Below are positions 1 to 8,097 of a stretch of 64,000 nt of DNA, piece by piece. The notes beneath the pieces were generated by a model. The model did not search any database, was not told the origin of the DNA, and saw only the letters and a list, made by a program, of their open reading frames with translations. Source of the DNA: Neobacillus endophyticus (GTDB lineage: Bacteria > Bacillota > Bacilli > Bacillales > Cytobacillaceae); the NCBI RefSeq assembly GCF_013248975.1, contig NZ_JABRWH010000001.1:806001-870000 (forward strand), written 5' to 3'. How positions within the stretch are numbered: position 1 is the stretch's first letter; each line of letters starts with the position of its first letter. Made by a program: the position numbers and the translations under genes.

Positions 1-237
1 TTTATGGCAGAGCCAAATAAACGCTTAAAAAAATTCCCTCCAAAGGAAAAGCAGCGACTTATCATCCTTAGGGAAATTGCAAAAAGCTTAGATCGGGAAC
101 GTACGTATGATGAAAATGAATTCAATCAAATTTTAAAAGCCATTTATGATGATTATGTAATGATTAGAAGATATTTAATTGAGTACGGTTTGGTGGATCG
201 GAAAGCGGATGGAAGCCATTACTGGTTAATGAAATAG
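1..237 (+). CDS. DUF2087-domain protein, 5' end probably outside window
   Basis: The 77 codons from the ATG at position 4 match the small basic winged-helix-like DUF2087 domain (KRLKKFPPKEKQRLIIL near the start, DDYVMIRRYLIEYGLVDRK in the second half, ending in GSHYWLMK). In Bacillaceae this domain usually forms the C-terminal third of an ArsR/MarR-like transcriptional regulator. The frame is open at the window edge and no ribosome binding site can be seen before the ATG, so this is probably the tail of a longer regulator. It lies 20 bp before a GIY-YIG gene, a pairing consistent with co-transcription. Regulatory function is inferred from the family; the target is unknown. Confidence 0.6.
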   Translation, partial: FMAEPNKRLKKFPPKEKQRLIILREIAKSLDRERTYDENEFNQILKAIYDDYVMIRRYLIEYGLVDRKADGSHYWLMK

Positions 238-257
238 CGTAAAGGGGTGCAGGTAGA

Positions 258-614
258 ATGAATCGAAAAAAAGAGTTAATTAGAATTTACAAAGAAATGC
301 CCATAGAAGCAGGAGTATATCAAATTAAAAATGAAAAAAATGAAAAGATTTTTATCGGAAGTACTAAAAATGTGAAAACCTTAAACGGTGTTCGCCACAT
401 GCTTGAAACAGGGACACATGTTAATAAAAGTCTGCAGGAAGATTGGAAGCTCTTTGGAAAGGACGCATTCTCATTTGAAGTATTAGAGATCCTTAAAAAG
501 AAAGAAGAACCTTATTATAACGAGAAGGAAGCATTGAAAGAGCTTGAGAAAAAGTGGGTAGATCAATTACAGCCATTTGATGAACGAGGATATAATCGCA
601 AAAAAGCTCGTTAG
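258..614 (+). CDS. GIY-YIG nuclease family protein
   Basis: The protein has 118 residues. The GIY-YIG core appears as GVYQIKN (about residues 18-24) and IFIGSTKN (about 31-38), so the second element is FIG rather than YIG, as in many small Bacillus members. Positively charged residues follow, and the C-terminus has WVDQLQPFDERGYN, which resembles the end of this small single-domain family. The start ATG follows AAAGGGGTGCAGGTAGA, an adequate ribosome binding site. It is probably co-transcribed with the DUF2087 gene. These small proteins are predicted structure-specific or mobile nucleases, but most have no proven role. Confidence 0.75.
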   Translation: MNRKKELIRIYKEMPIEAGVYQIKNEKNEKIFIGSTKNVKTLNGVRHMLETGTHVNKSLQEDWKLFGKDAFSFEVLEILKKKEEPYYNEKEALKELEKKWVDQLQPFDERGYNRKKAR

Positions 615-632
615 GATGATGTTAGGAGTTGT

Positions 633-958
633 ATGAATTTGAATACATTGAATCATGAAAAGCAAGCTTTTCAAATTGAAAAATCCATGATGAGGTTCCT
701 GTTTCCGATCATTTTGGCGGGGCCGTTTCAGCAACGATGCGAGCAACGGGTACTGTTTTATGGCCAACTATTTTTACCATTTCAAGCATCTGGTTAGTGG
801 AAGTACCAGCCGCATATTTCCTCTCTTCTTTCACTACCCTTGGGATAAACGGTGTATGGACCGCCTATCCGATTGCCTTCCTGATCAATTTTACCTCGCA
901 ATTACTTTATCATCATTTTTTCTGGAAAAAGAAGTCTCTAAAAGCCTTATTAAATTAA
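633..958 (+). pseudogene. MATE-family efflux transporter remnant
   Basis: From about 710 to 958 one frame encodes a clear C-terminal piece of a MATE multidrug/Na+ antiporter: FGGAVSATMRATGTVLWPT, then EVPAAYFLSS, GINGVWTAYPIAFL and a basic tail. Full MATE proteins have about 450 residues; here fewer than 95 remain. An ATG at 633 with an upstream GGAG-like site opens a different frame that reads into the same DNA and stops at about 797. The gene has therefore lost most of its 5' part and is frameshifted. It is followed by a good terminator. The whole 615-1111 stretch holds only this remnant and two terminators. Confidence 0.65.
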
Positions 959-965
959 TGGACAT

Positions 966-998
966 AGCTGTTTGATCTATTTTTCAAACAGCTTTTTT
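966..998 (+). terminator. Rho-independent terminator after the MATE remnant
   Basis: A 10-bp perfect stem, AGCTGTTTGA pairing with TCAAACAGCT, with an 8-nt loop and followed by TTTTT. Confidence 0.8.
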
Positions 999-1061
999 CT
1001 AAATTTTATTTATAAAATTTTATAAACAAATTATTGAATCATTGAATCTTAGCACATAATA

Positions 1062-1088
1062 AAGGAGTTGCTTTCGCAACTCCTTTTC
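1062..1088 (-). terminator. Terminator downstream of minJ
   Basis: The stem AAGGAGTTGC / GCAACTCCTT has a 4-nt loop. It lies just past the minJ stop codon on the minus strand. Flanking A and T runs are short, so it may act in both directions. Confidence 0.65.
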
Positions 1089-1111
1089 CATTGTAGCGCT
1101 CTATCCTATAA

Positions 1112-2308
1112 TTATGAAACAGTCTTCTCATCAAACTTCCGTTGATCCTGAACAAACAATACGCCCAGCTCATGGTGGTCTCCTTCAAACAAAGCACGCT
1201 GGACAAAGCGAACCTCACCATTTGTATCAAGTACATCTAGCTTGCAATGAGCGCGATTTTTTTGCAGTGCTTCATAGAACAAGTCTTCGTCCTTTACAGC
1301 AACCCCATTTGCCTTTGCGATGATCTCACCAACCTGAAGTCCCATTTTTTCTGCTGGGGACCCGGGGATGATGCCAATAATCATTAAGCCTTGGTTTCTT
1401 CGTGAAAAATAGGCTGGTAAACTATCATCTCGCCAATATGTTACGAAAGCCAAAAACTCACGTCCCAAAATCGCAAATGCGGCGGCAATAATCGCTATAA
1501 GCGGATACCAATAGCCTGCGGCTGAGATCAAAGTGATGAACACCCCCAGCATAATGACTTTTCGGCCATGGCGTTCAATTGCTTCTTTCGGAAGCACCCC
1601 TTTCATTTGCTGATGAAAACCGATCGCAAATGGAACAAGGATAAGAGAGTATGCTTTTGCTCCCACATGGAATACCGGCCACCACTCAAAAGGAAGATGA
1701 AGGGCTGTTCCAGGAATAAGCAAAAACAACGGGACCATCCAAAGGCGCTTCACCTCATGGGCACCAACACTCTGGCCGCGTTTACTTTTTACTAGCTTTG
1801 GAGAAGTTCCCTTCCTGCCATTGGTTACGATCAGAATCCCCTCTGCAATAAGCAGCAATCCCAAAATGACCGTGATCGATGGGTAAACCTTATCTCCAAT
1901 TGATTGGAAGGCTTTCCCGAAAAACGGAATTGACCATCTTTTTTCAGCAAAAAGAATAATCGCAAAAAATGCTGCACCTACCGTATAGGCCGGTGACATC
2001 AACCGGACATTTGTTGAAAGTGATACTAAAATAGTAAGTAGTGCGATAAAAAGGATGGCTGCAAAAGGCACCGTAATCCCTGCAGCAATCGTCACAACTG
2101 AAAGGCCCCCCCCTAATAGGATGCCCAAAGGAAACAGCTGCCTAAGTTCAAAGTAAGCATCCTGCGCCCGTATATGAAAATTTCTCCGCTCACGTTTTAC
2201 CCTCAAAACACCTAATATTCCTGAAAGAAAAACGAGATAGTATAAAACAGGATGAAGAAATATTTTGCCTGCTCCTTTTAACAGCTCAACAAGCCATATT
2301 TGCACCAA
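1112..2308 (-). CDS. minJ: MinJ, PDZ-domain membrane topological factor for cell division
   Basis: The protein has 398 residues, the usual MinJ length (397 in B. subtilis). The N-terminal two thirds holds several hydrophobic membrane segments. A C-terminal PDZ domain (about residues 300-385) contains GLMIIGIIPGSPAEKMGLQVGEIIAKANG. MinJ bridges DivIVA and MinD and keeps division septa off the poles. It lies next to ctpB as in B. subtilis, but without swrA between them. The frame opens with TTG at 2308; GTG at 2305 is an equally possible start, since AGGTGG and CAGGAA lie just upstream. Function follows from family and synteny. Confidence 0.85.
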   Translation of the reverse strand: MVQIWLVELLKGAGKIFLHPVLYYLVFLSGILGVLRVKRERRNFHIRAQDAYFELRQLFPLGILLGGGLSVVTIAAGITVPFAAILFIALLTILVSLSTNVRLMSPAYTVGAAFFAIILFAEKRWSIPFFGKAFQSIGDKVYPSITVILGLLLIAEGILIVTNGRKGTSPKLVKSKRGQSVGAHEVKRLWMVPLFLLIPGTALHLPFEWWPVFHVGAKAYSLILVPFAIGFHQQMKGVLPKEAIERHGRKVIMLGVFITLISAAGYWYPLIAIIAAAFAILGREFLAFVTYWRDDSLPAYFSRRNQGLMIIGIIPGSPAEKMGLQVGEIIAKANGVAVKDEDLFYEALQKNRAHCKLDVLDTNGEVRFVQRALFEGDHHELGVLFVQDQRKFDEKTVS

Positions 2309-2603
2309 TTCCTGCCACCTGCCTCTATTAAATTTCTTATAGTCTACTATTAAAAAGACTCTTAAAGATTATTTTACCAAATTAATGCGCCAAAAAATAT
2401 TGCTAGTTTCTAGAAAAGCTAAAAATATCTATTTGGTTGATTGGAGAGAGTTTTGCAAATTTTAAGGGGCACTTATCATTTGTTTTAACAGAGCCGCCCT
2501 GTAAATTGGTTTAAGGGTCCACTAAATAGTGTGGGAATTCAACAATTTGTAGTACTCCATTTAAAATTTCAGTGGGCATTCTTTTATTAGCCACAACAAC
2601 AAA

Positions 2604-2645
2604 AAGCAGCTAGCTCCCCTGATCACCAGGCGCCAACTGCTTTTA
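2604..2645 (-). terminator. Terminator downstream of ctpB
   Basis: On the minus strand AAAAGCAGTTGGC pairs imperfectly with GCTAGCTGCTTTT and is followed by TTTTTG. The rest of the minJ-ctpB gap (2309-2603) shows no gene, repeat or other clear signal. Confidence 0.7.
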
Positions 2646-2651
2646 ACGTTA

Positions 2652-4106
2652 TTATTGAGCTACCAGCCTCAGTGCCGTTTGCAGCTGCAGGTCGTTTTTC
2701 TCGTTCTTCATAACCTGGACGGCGGCATCTTCGAGTTTATCAGCCGTTTTGACATCAATTTCCCCAGTAGTCTCCAGGTCATTTTCCTGCTGGAACCCTT
2801 TTACGGCAATGGTTGTTTCCTTGCTAAAGTATCCATCTGTACGCCCCGGCTCGAATCCAAGTCCTTCCAGAATTTCCTGTGCATTCTTTACCTGTTCATT
2901 ATTCATGTCCTCAACGAGCGGATTATCAATCTGGACAGGATGGGTGGCAAAGATCGCAGGCTGTTTAATCGCGACATCCGGCTTGATTCCCTTTTTATGA
3001 ATCCAATTGCCATTCGGTGTCAGCCATTTAAATAAAGTCAGTTTAATGGTGCTTCCATCTCCCATCGACACAGGCTGCTGGACGGTTCCTTTGCCAAATG
3101 TCGTTTCACCTACAAGCTTATAGCCATCCGCTTCTTTTAATGCTCCAGCTAAAATTTCCGAAGCAGATGCACTGCCTTTATTGACGAGGACAACAACAGG
3201 GTAATCCTTTTTCTTTGTCAGCGAGGAATAGAAACCTTCCTTTTTGCCATCGCGTTTTTCAATTTGAACATATGGCTTATTTTTAGGAACAAACTCTTTT
3301 AATATTTCACCTACACTGTCTAAGTATCCGCCCGGATTGCCGCGTACATCCAAGATTAATCCCTTAATATGGTCATTTTCCAACTCCTTTAGGCTCTTGC
3401 TAAAATCGGCTGCTGTATTTTCTGAAAAAGAAGTTATTTCGATATAGCCCACTTTCTTGCCATCGTAATTTTTAATGGAAGAATGTACGGTTTCCAATGG
3501 GATTTCATCCCGCTTCACTTTAATGGTCAGCGGATCTTTTAGACCTTTGCGGGCAATTAACAAGGTAACCGTTGTCCCTTTTTTGCCGCGGATTTTTGCT
3601 GTTGCTTGACTGAGATCGAGCCCTTCTACACTTTGACCATCCACTTTCAATATTTCATCATTCTGTTTAATACCCGCTTTTTCTGCAGGTGAATTCTTAA
3701 ATGGTGAGATGATCACGATTTTTCCATCTACTTTCCCTACCTCTGCACCAATTCCTTCGAAGGAAGAGTCCAATGTTTGAGTGAATTGCTCTGCAGTTTC
3801 CTTGTCCATGTAAACGGAGTAAGGATCTTTTAAAACCGCAAGCATCCCCTGGATGGCTCCTTCCGCCAGTTTGTTTTGGTCTACCTTATTAACATAGCGA
3901 TTTAGAATAAGATCATATGCCTGCCAAACTTTCTCCAGACTTTTTTCTTCCGATTGCGTGTTTTGCGCTGCGGCTTGCTTAGTCAATACATGTACATTCT
4001 GGCTGGTTTCTTGTTTCTTGTCTATCCATTGGATTCCGGCGTATGTGGCCCCTGCTCCGGTCAACAATGAACCTGTCATCAACAGGGCAATCCATTTACG
4101 ATTCAT
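2652..4106 (-). CDS. ctpB: CtpB-like S41 carboxy-terminal processing protease
   Basis: The layout is an N-terminal membrane anchor/signal, a linker, a PDZ domain (about residues 115-200, SPFKNSPAEKAGIKQNDEIL), an S41 peptidase core, and a C-terminal peptidoglycan-binding domain (about 400-465). Counting from the ATG at 4106, Ser314 in KGSASASEI, Lys339 in TFGKGTVQQ and Gln343 have the spacing of the CtpB catalytic Ser-Lys-Gln triad. CtpB cleaves SpoIVFA and triggers SigK activation during sporulation. The frame opens at 4121, but ATG 4106 follows GGAGG at 6 nt and is the better start. It stands between minJ and the M23/ftsEX cluster. Confidence 0.9.
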   Translation of the reverse strand: MNRKWIALLMTGSLLTGAGATYAGIQWIDKKQETSQNVHVLTKQAAAQNTQSEEKSLEKVWQAYDLILNRYVNKVDQNKLAEGAIQGMLAVLKDPYSVYMDKETAEQFTQTLDSSFEGIGAEVGKVDGKIVIISPFKNSPAEKAGIKQNDEILKVDGQSVEGLDLSQATAKIRGKKGTTVTLLIARKGLKDPLTIKVKRDEIPLETVHSSIKNYDGKKVGYIEITSFSENTAADFSKSLKELENDHIKGLILDVRGNPGGYLDSVGEILKEFVPKNKPYVQIEKRDGKKEGFYSSLTKKKDYPVVVLVNKGSASASEILAGALKEADGYKLVGETTFGKGTVQQPVSMGDGSTIKLTLFKWLTPNGNWIHKKGIKPDVAIKQPAIFATHPVQIDNPLVEDMNNEQVKNAQEILEGLGFEPGRTDGYFSKETTIAVKGFQQENDLETTGEIDVKTADKLEDAAVQVMKNEKNDLQLQTALRLVAQ

Positions 4107-4228
4107 GTCAGTCCTCCTCAAGTTAAGGCTTGGCTGATTTATTTAAATAAGAAAGCCTTGAATTTCTGCCCGATTATTAACTTATATGTGAGGAAAGGAC
4201 GAGTTATGAGTGAGGGGAGGAAATTCAT

Positions 4229-4300
4229 ATGACGATGGGAAGGTTATTGGAGGGATATCAACAAAATTTGTATCTATTCAGCCAAAAACTTTCACATTAA
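4229..4300 (+). CDS. Possible 23-residue small protein
   Basis: ATG at 4229 follows GGGGAGGAAATTCAT, a strong ribosome binding site at 8 nt, and opens 23 codons to TAA at 4298. The peptide starts MTMGRLLEGYQQ and ends FSQKLSH, with no recognisable domain. A weak promoter-like pair (TTGAAT and TTATAT, about 18 bp apart) lies upstream at about 4156-4190. The ORF runs against all its neighbours. It could be a real small protein, a gene remnant or chance. The 4122-4497 gap otherwise holds a dispersed repeat and a terminator. Confidence 0.25.
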   Translation: MTMGRLLEGYQQNLYLFSQKLSH

Positions 4301-4310
4301 ATTCCCGAAT

Positions 4311-4458
4311 AAAGAAAACTCGCCGACTGGCGAGCCCGTTAGGATGAAGACAGAGGCATAGTTCACCGAAAAGCACAGCTTTTCGAATGCGAAGCAAATG
4401 CTCTCGAAGCATTCCTTAGCGCACTTATGCCTGATAGGAAAGTTATACTTTCCCATCA
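4311..4458 (+). repeat. Dispersed structured repeat, copy 1
   Basis: It begins AAAGAAAACTCGCC with a short CTCGCC/GGCGAG hairpin. Then comes GACAGAGGCATAG, which can pair with CTTATGCCT about 90 bp later, enclosing an AAAAGC/GCTTTT arm and a TGCGAAGCA/TGCTCTCGAAGCA region. It ends in the hairpin GGAAAGT-TAT-ACTTTCC. Copies lie at 32893 and 38494. All three have the same orientation, opposite to the neighbouring genes. This could be a mobile REP/MITE-like unit or a structured RNA; no ORF is present. Confidence 0.7.
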
Positions 4459-4463
4459 GCAAA

Positions 4464-4492
4464 AAAAGAAGAAGCCGAGGCTCCTTCCTTTC
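4464..4492 (-). terminator. Terminator downstream of the M23 peptidase gene
   Basis: On the minus strand GAAGGAGCC pairs with GGCTTCTTC across a 2-nt loop and is followed by a seven-T run. Confidence 0.8.
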
Positions 4493-4497
4493 GATTA

Positions 4498-5772
4498 TTA
4501 TGGAAGCGGGATAATACCTACCGGATTAATTGCAAAACGCTTATCCGGTGTCCAAGGTCCTTTGTGAAGTTCAAAGTGCAGATGTTGTCCTGTTGCTTCC
4601 CCGCTGCTGCCCATGATCCCGATTTGCTGGCCCTTTTTAACGACAGCGCCGTCGCCGACCAAGCGTTCAGACATATGGGCATAAACAGTTGTAAATACTT
4701 GTCCATTATAGGAATGAGAGATAAAAATACAGTTTCCGTAACTGCTAGATAAGTAGGAACGAATCACAACTCCGTCCGCCGCTGCTAAAATCGGAACATT
4801 AGGACCGTTGTTTGCAATGTCAACTCCATAGTGGAAATCACGCGTACGTTTACCAAAACCAGAGGAGATAATCCCCTCTGCAGGCTGGGTCCAAAATCCG
4901 CTTGAAATAGAAGGAATCTGCCCCGTTGCGCCGCCGCTTGAAGGACTGTCACCCTGTGCGGTTTGAGCAGACTGTGCTGCCTGTTCAGCCTCGCGATCCT
5001 TTTCTAATTGGATAGCCTCTTTAATGGCTTTCTCCTGTGAAGCTAAAAGCTGGTCCTGCTCTTGTAAATTCATTACATCGTTTTGAGCTTCTCCTTCTTG
5101 CAATTTCAAGCTTGCCAGAAGTTTATTTTTTGCTGCCTTTTGGGTATTCAATTGCTTATTCATATTCTTCAAGTCTGCCACCATCTTTTTAAGGCTTGAA
5201 AGGTCCTTTTTCACCTTATCTTGCTTTTTGGCCAGCTCTTTTTTATCAGCTTCGTGCTGCTTGATGATCTCTTGGTCAGCCTGCATGATCGTGGCAACTG
5301 CATTTGCCCTGTCAATAAAATCGCTGAAGCTTTGCGCTCCCATTAACACACTCAAATAATCAACAACACCGCCCGTGTCTTGATAGCTGCTTAAGCGCTC
5401 CTTTAAAAGTGCAGTCCGCTTTTTGATCCGCTCTTGTATGACCTTTGTTTCAGCTTCAAGCTTTGCAATTTGTCTTTTAGTGGAGTCTGCCTTTGCGGTT
5501 TTATCATCGATTTTGGACGTTATATCGCCAATCTCCATATCAAGGCGTGTCATTTGTTGTTCAACATTACTCTGCTGGTTTTGAATATTCGTGATCTTAT
5601 CGTTTCCTTGCTTAATGTTTGATTGAACATTGGAGCGCTGGTTTTGAATTTTTTCTTGTTGGTCCTTTAAGCTGGAAAGCGATGCCGCTTCAGTTTTAAC
5701 TGACATTCCCCCGAAGGTTGTTCCCAGTCCGACCGCCACTGCAACTGCCAGCGTGATCACTGAATTCCTCAT
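4498..5772 (-). CDS. EnvC/PcsB-like M23 murein hydrolase with coiled coil
   Basis: The 424 residues comprise a signal peptide (about 1-30), long coiled coil (about 32-265, rich in K/Q/E), a Ser/Gly/Gln linker, and a C-terminal LytM/M23 domain. Zinc and catalytic residues are intact: His314 and Asp318 in FHYGVDIA, His366 in YAHM, and His397/His399 in TGQHLHFE. It acts outside the membrane on peptidoglycan cross-links. It lies 104 bp downstream of ftsX. Coiled-coil M23 proteins next to ftsEX (EnvC, and PcsB/CwlO by analogy) are activated by the FtsEX transporter, so that is the likely partner. ATG 5772 has a GAGGAGAGA-type ribosome binding site. Confidence 0.88.
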   Translation of the reverse strand: MRNSVITLAVAVAVGLGTTFGGMSVKTEAASLSSLKDQQEKIQNQRSNVQSNIKQGNDKITNIQNQQSNVEQQMTRLDMEIGDITSKIDDKTAKADSTKRQIAKLEAETKVIQERIKKRTALLKERLSSYQDTGGVVDYLSVLMGAQSFSDFIDRANAVATIMQADQEIIKQHEADKKELAKKQDKVKKDLSSLKKMVADLKNMNKQLNTQKAAKNKLLASLKLQEGEAQNDVMNLQEQDQLLASQEKAIKEAIQLEKDREAEQAAQSAQTAQGDSPSSGGATGQIPSISSGFWTQPAEGIISSGFGKRTRDFHYGVDIANNGPNVPILAAADGVVIRSYLSSSYGNCIFISHSYNGQVFTTVYAHMSERLVGDGAVVKKGQQIGIMGSSGEATGQHLHFELHKGPWTPDKRFAINPVGIIPLP

Positions 5773-5836
5773 TTCGTATCTCTCCTCATGATGTACTCAA
5801 GTACAGCTCTCTCTATTTTGAATGTGTATAAACAAC

Positions 5837-5871
5837 AATCAGGAAAGGCTGAAGAATGGCCTCTCCTGATT
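5837..5871 (-). terminator. Hairpin between ftsX and the M23 gene
   Basis: AATCAGGAGAGGC pairs with GCCTTTCCTGATT on the minus strand. The following T content is moderate, so it may be a terminator or a partial attenuator within the ftsEX-M23 cluster. Confidence 0.55.
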
Positions 5872-5876
5872 CACTG

Positions 5877-6770
5877 TTACACCTTTAAAAACTTTCTAAC
5901 GGACATAACGCTGCCCCAAACACCAATAATCGCACCCATTAGGATCAGAATACCGGAGAGTTCGTAGATAAATGGATTGGCCGGTAAAATCTGAATAAAT
6001 GAGCCTTCCAGCTTCGGATCAATATAAGCATAAGCACGGTAGTAGACGAGCGAAATTAGGATAATCGGCAGAATCGAGCCAAGAATCCCAAGCCATAACC
6101 CTTCGAGGAAGAATGGCCAGCGGATAAAACTATTGGTTGCACCTACCAATCTCATAATCTTAATTTCTCTGCGTCTCGCAACAATGGTAATCCTAATAGT
6201 ATTGGAGATTAGGAAGATCGCTGTGAAAAATAATCCAATAATCAACACAACCCCAACATTACGCCCAGCTTTAATAAAGCTGAATAATTTTTCAACAGTT
6301 CCTTGACCGTAACGGACCTTAGCAACATAATTTAACTTTTCAATTTTCTTGGCAGCTTTTATTGTATCAGTCGGATTAGCAGTTTTAACAACATAGACAT
6401 CGTTCAGAGGGTTATCCTGCTGAAACAGATTGAAGGCCTTTCCTTCTTCACCCATGCTTTTCACTAGGTTTTTTAACTCCTGCTGTTTGGATGAAAATGT
6501 AATACTTTTCACTTGTGGAATAGCTTGAATTTCTTGTTTCAATGTTTCCTGCTGCTGCTTGTTCGCGGCAACATCTATATGAACACGGATGGATACGTCA
6601 TCCTCAATGGTCTGTGCAACACGGTTAAGATTCATCATCAAAGCGAAAAAGACACCTACCAGCAAAAGTGTTACAGTCACGGCACTAACGGAAGCAAATG
6701 TCATCCAGCCGTTTCTGGAAAGGCTCTTTAAACTTTCGCGGGCGTGACGGCCAATTGTTCTAAACTTCAT
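5877..6770 (-). CDS. ftsX: Cell-division ABC transporter permease FtsX
   Basis: The 297 residues from ATG 6770 match FtsX length. The protein has a cytoplasmic N-terminus (IGRHARESLKSLSRNGWMTFASVSAVTVT), TM1, an extracellular domain of about 130 residues, then three TM segments including ISNTIRITIVARRREIKIMRLVG. FtsX passes the ATP-driven signal of FtsE across the membrane to a peptidoglycan hydrolase. The open frame reaches 6824, but 6770 is preferred: it has GGGGGAATACGGTT upstream and begins at the family start. It overlaps the end of ftsE by 11 bp, which indicates translational coupling. Confidence 0.95.
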   Translation of the reverse strand: MKFRTIGRHARESLKSLSRNGWMTFASVSAVTVTLLLVGVFFALMMNLNRVAQTIEDDVSIRVHIDVAANKQQQETLKQEIQAIPQVKSITFSSKQQELKNLVKSMGEEGKAFNLFQQDNPLNDVYVVKTANPTDTIKAAKKIEKLNYVAKVRYGQGTVEKLFSFIKAGRNVGVVLIIGLFFTAIFLISNTIRITIVARRREIKIMRLVGATNSFIRWPFFLEGLWLGILGSILPIILISLVYYRAYAYIDPKLEGSFIQILPANPFIYELSGILILMGAIIGVWGSVMSVRKFLKV

Positions 6771-7446
6771 AACCGTATTCCCCCCTATTTTCATCGCGCA
6801 CAATCTTTCCGCCTTCAATGGCAATAACGCGATGTTTTAATGTATTCACTATATCTTTGTTATGGGTTGCCATAACAACAGTAGTCCCTCTTGCATTAAT
6901 TTCTTCAAAAATCTTCATAATTTCCCATGATGTTTCGGGATCCAGGTTCCCTGTAGGCTCGTCCGCGATCACCACGCGCGGTGAGTTTACGATAGAACGG
7001 GCAATAGAAACACGCTGCTGTTCACCGCCGGAAAGCTCTGTCGGAAGCATTCTTACCTTATGCTTTAAGCCAACAAGATCAAGGACTTCCATAACTCTCT
7101 TTTTAATGAACTTCGGCTGTGCTTCAATTACTTCTAATGCAAAGGCAACATTTTCATAGATTGTTAACATAGGCAAAAGTTTAAAGTCCTGAAAAACGAC
7201 GCCAAGATTGCGGCGGAAAATCGGCACTTTTTTATTCTTTAATTTTGCCAGATTGACGCCATTCATTGATATGGTTCCGGAAGTTGGCACTTCTTCACGG
7301 TACATCATTTTAATAAACGTTGATTTGCCGGCACCGCTTGGCCCAACAACATAAACAAATTCACCCTGATTGATCCGTACATTTATTCCATTAACGGCTG
7401 CAACACCATTTGGATATTTTTTGTATACATCTCGCATTTCAATCAT
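6760..7446 (-). CDS. ftsE: Cell-division ABC transporter ATPase FtsE
   Basis: The 228 residues carry all ABC ATPase motifs: Walker A GPSGAGKST (35-43), Q-loop in VVFQDFKLLP, signature LSGGEQQR (138-145), Walker B VVIADEP (158-164) and the H-loop His195. The N-terminus MIEMRDVYKKYPNGV is typical of Bacillus FtsE. With FtsX it powers activation of a wall hydrolase, probably the M23 protein encoded downstream. The start has AGGTGATCTAA in front, and a 23-bp palindrome lies just upstream. Confidence 0.96.
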   Translation of the reverse strand: MIEMRDVYKKYPNGVAAVNGINVRINQGEFVYVVGPSGAGKSTFIKMMYREEVPTSGTISMNGVNLAKLKNKKVPIFRRNLGVVFQDFKLLPMLTIYENVAFALEVIEAQPKFIKKRVMEVLDLVGLKHKVRMLPTELSGGEQQRVSIARSIVNSPRVVIADEPTGNLDPETSWEIMKIFEEINARGTTVVMATHNKDIVNTLKHRVIAIEGGKIVRDENRGEYGYEV

Positions 7447-7463
7447 TTAGATCACCTAATCAT

Positions 7464-7486
7464 TTGTCGAAAATGATTTTCGACAA
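7464..7486. promoter_or_regulatory. Perfect palindrome in the ftsE leader
   Basis: TTGTCGAAAAT-g-ATTTTCGACAA is an 11-bp perfect inverted repeat with a 1-nt centre, ending 17 bp before the ftsE start codon. It could be an operator or an RNA hairpin near the ribosome binding site. On the plus strand a T-rich run follows, so terminator activity in that direction is possible. Confidence 0.5.
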
Positions 7487-7666
7487 TAATCTTTTTTTAT
7501 TTGCAAAACCGAACAATTATTGAGCAGTTTTGCATGAGTTTATTATAACATCATAATTCGTCAAGAATATTACAATTTCTTTTCAATCCCGCCGACAATT
7601 TTTGTCATTTTGTTAAAAAGTGATGGAATTCTGCTTAAACACTTCAGCTTTATCATAATAAAACAA

Positions 7667-7705
7667 AAAAGAACGCTCTGCATTTATCGTGCCTGAACGT
7701 TCTTT
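7667..7705 (-). terminator. Terminator downstream of cccB
   Basis: The stem AAAGAACGTTC / GAGCGTTCTTT (one mismatch) is followed by TTT on the minus strand, just past the cccB stop. Confidence 0.75.
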
Positions 7706-7710
7706 AATTT

Positions 7711-8046
7711 TTATTTTTTTGCAGCAAGCCATGCAGCCACTTTATCTGCTTCATCGCCTGAAATAAGGCCTTGCGGCATGCCGCCAGATTTACCATTTTT
7801 AATGATATCCAATATTTGAGCTTTGGAGAATTTTGAGCCAACTTTTGTCAGATTAGGACCTACGACGCCTTTAAGATCCCCACCGTGGCAGCTGGCGCAG
7901 TGCTGTTGAAAAATCTGATTGGCATCGTCGCTTGATGTTGTTTTCTGTGTGCTATCCGTACCACCACTGCTGGAGCCGCCACCACAAGCAGAAAGAGCCA
8001 TTACTAAAGATATCCCCAATAACAGGGTAAGCAGTTTTTTTCCCAA
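7711..8046 (-). CDS. cccB: Cytochrome c551, membrane-anchored lipoprotein
   Basis: The protein has 111 residues. A lipoprotein signal ends in [11 protein letters not shown] (lipobox LSAC), then a Gly/Ser linker and one c-type cytochrome domain. Haem is bound at CASCH, and GGMPQG supplies the Met axial ligand. It carries electrons at the outer face of the membrane. The frame opens with ATG at 8073, but the TTG at 8046 is the better start: GGGAGG precedes it by 7 nt and the length then equals B. subtilis CccB. The position between ftsE and yvjA matches B. subtilis. Confidence 0.92.
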   Translation of the reverse strand: MGKKLLTLLLGISLVMALSACGGGSSSGGTDSTQKTTSSDDANQIFQQHCASCHGGDLKGVVGPNLTKVGSKFSKAQILDIIKNGKSGGMPQGLISGDEADKVAAWLAAKK

Positions 8047-8097
8047 TGTCAAACCTCCCACAAGCAAAATCATCTCTAATGTATTAGTATACCAGTA

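Noticed and set aside
4311..4458. Possible lysine-type riboswitch because of AAGACAGAGG
   Set aside because: The similarity is limited to a few bases; the other conserved lysine riboswitch elements are absent, and the repeat does not precede a gene on its strand.
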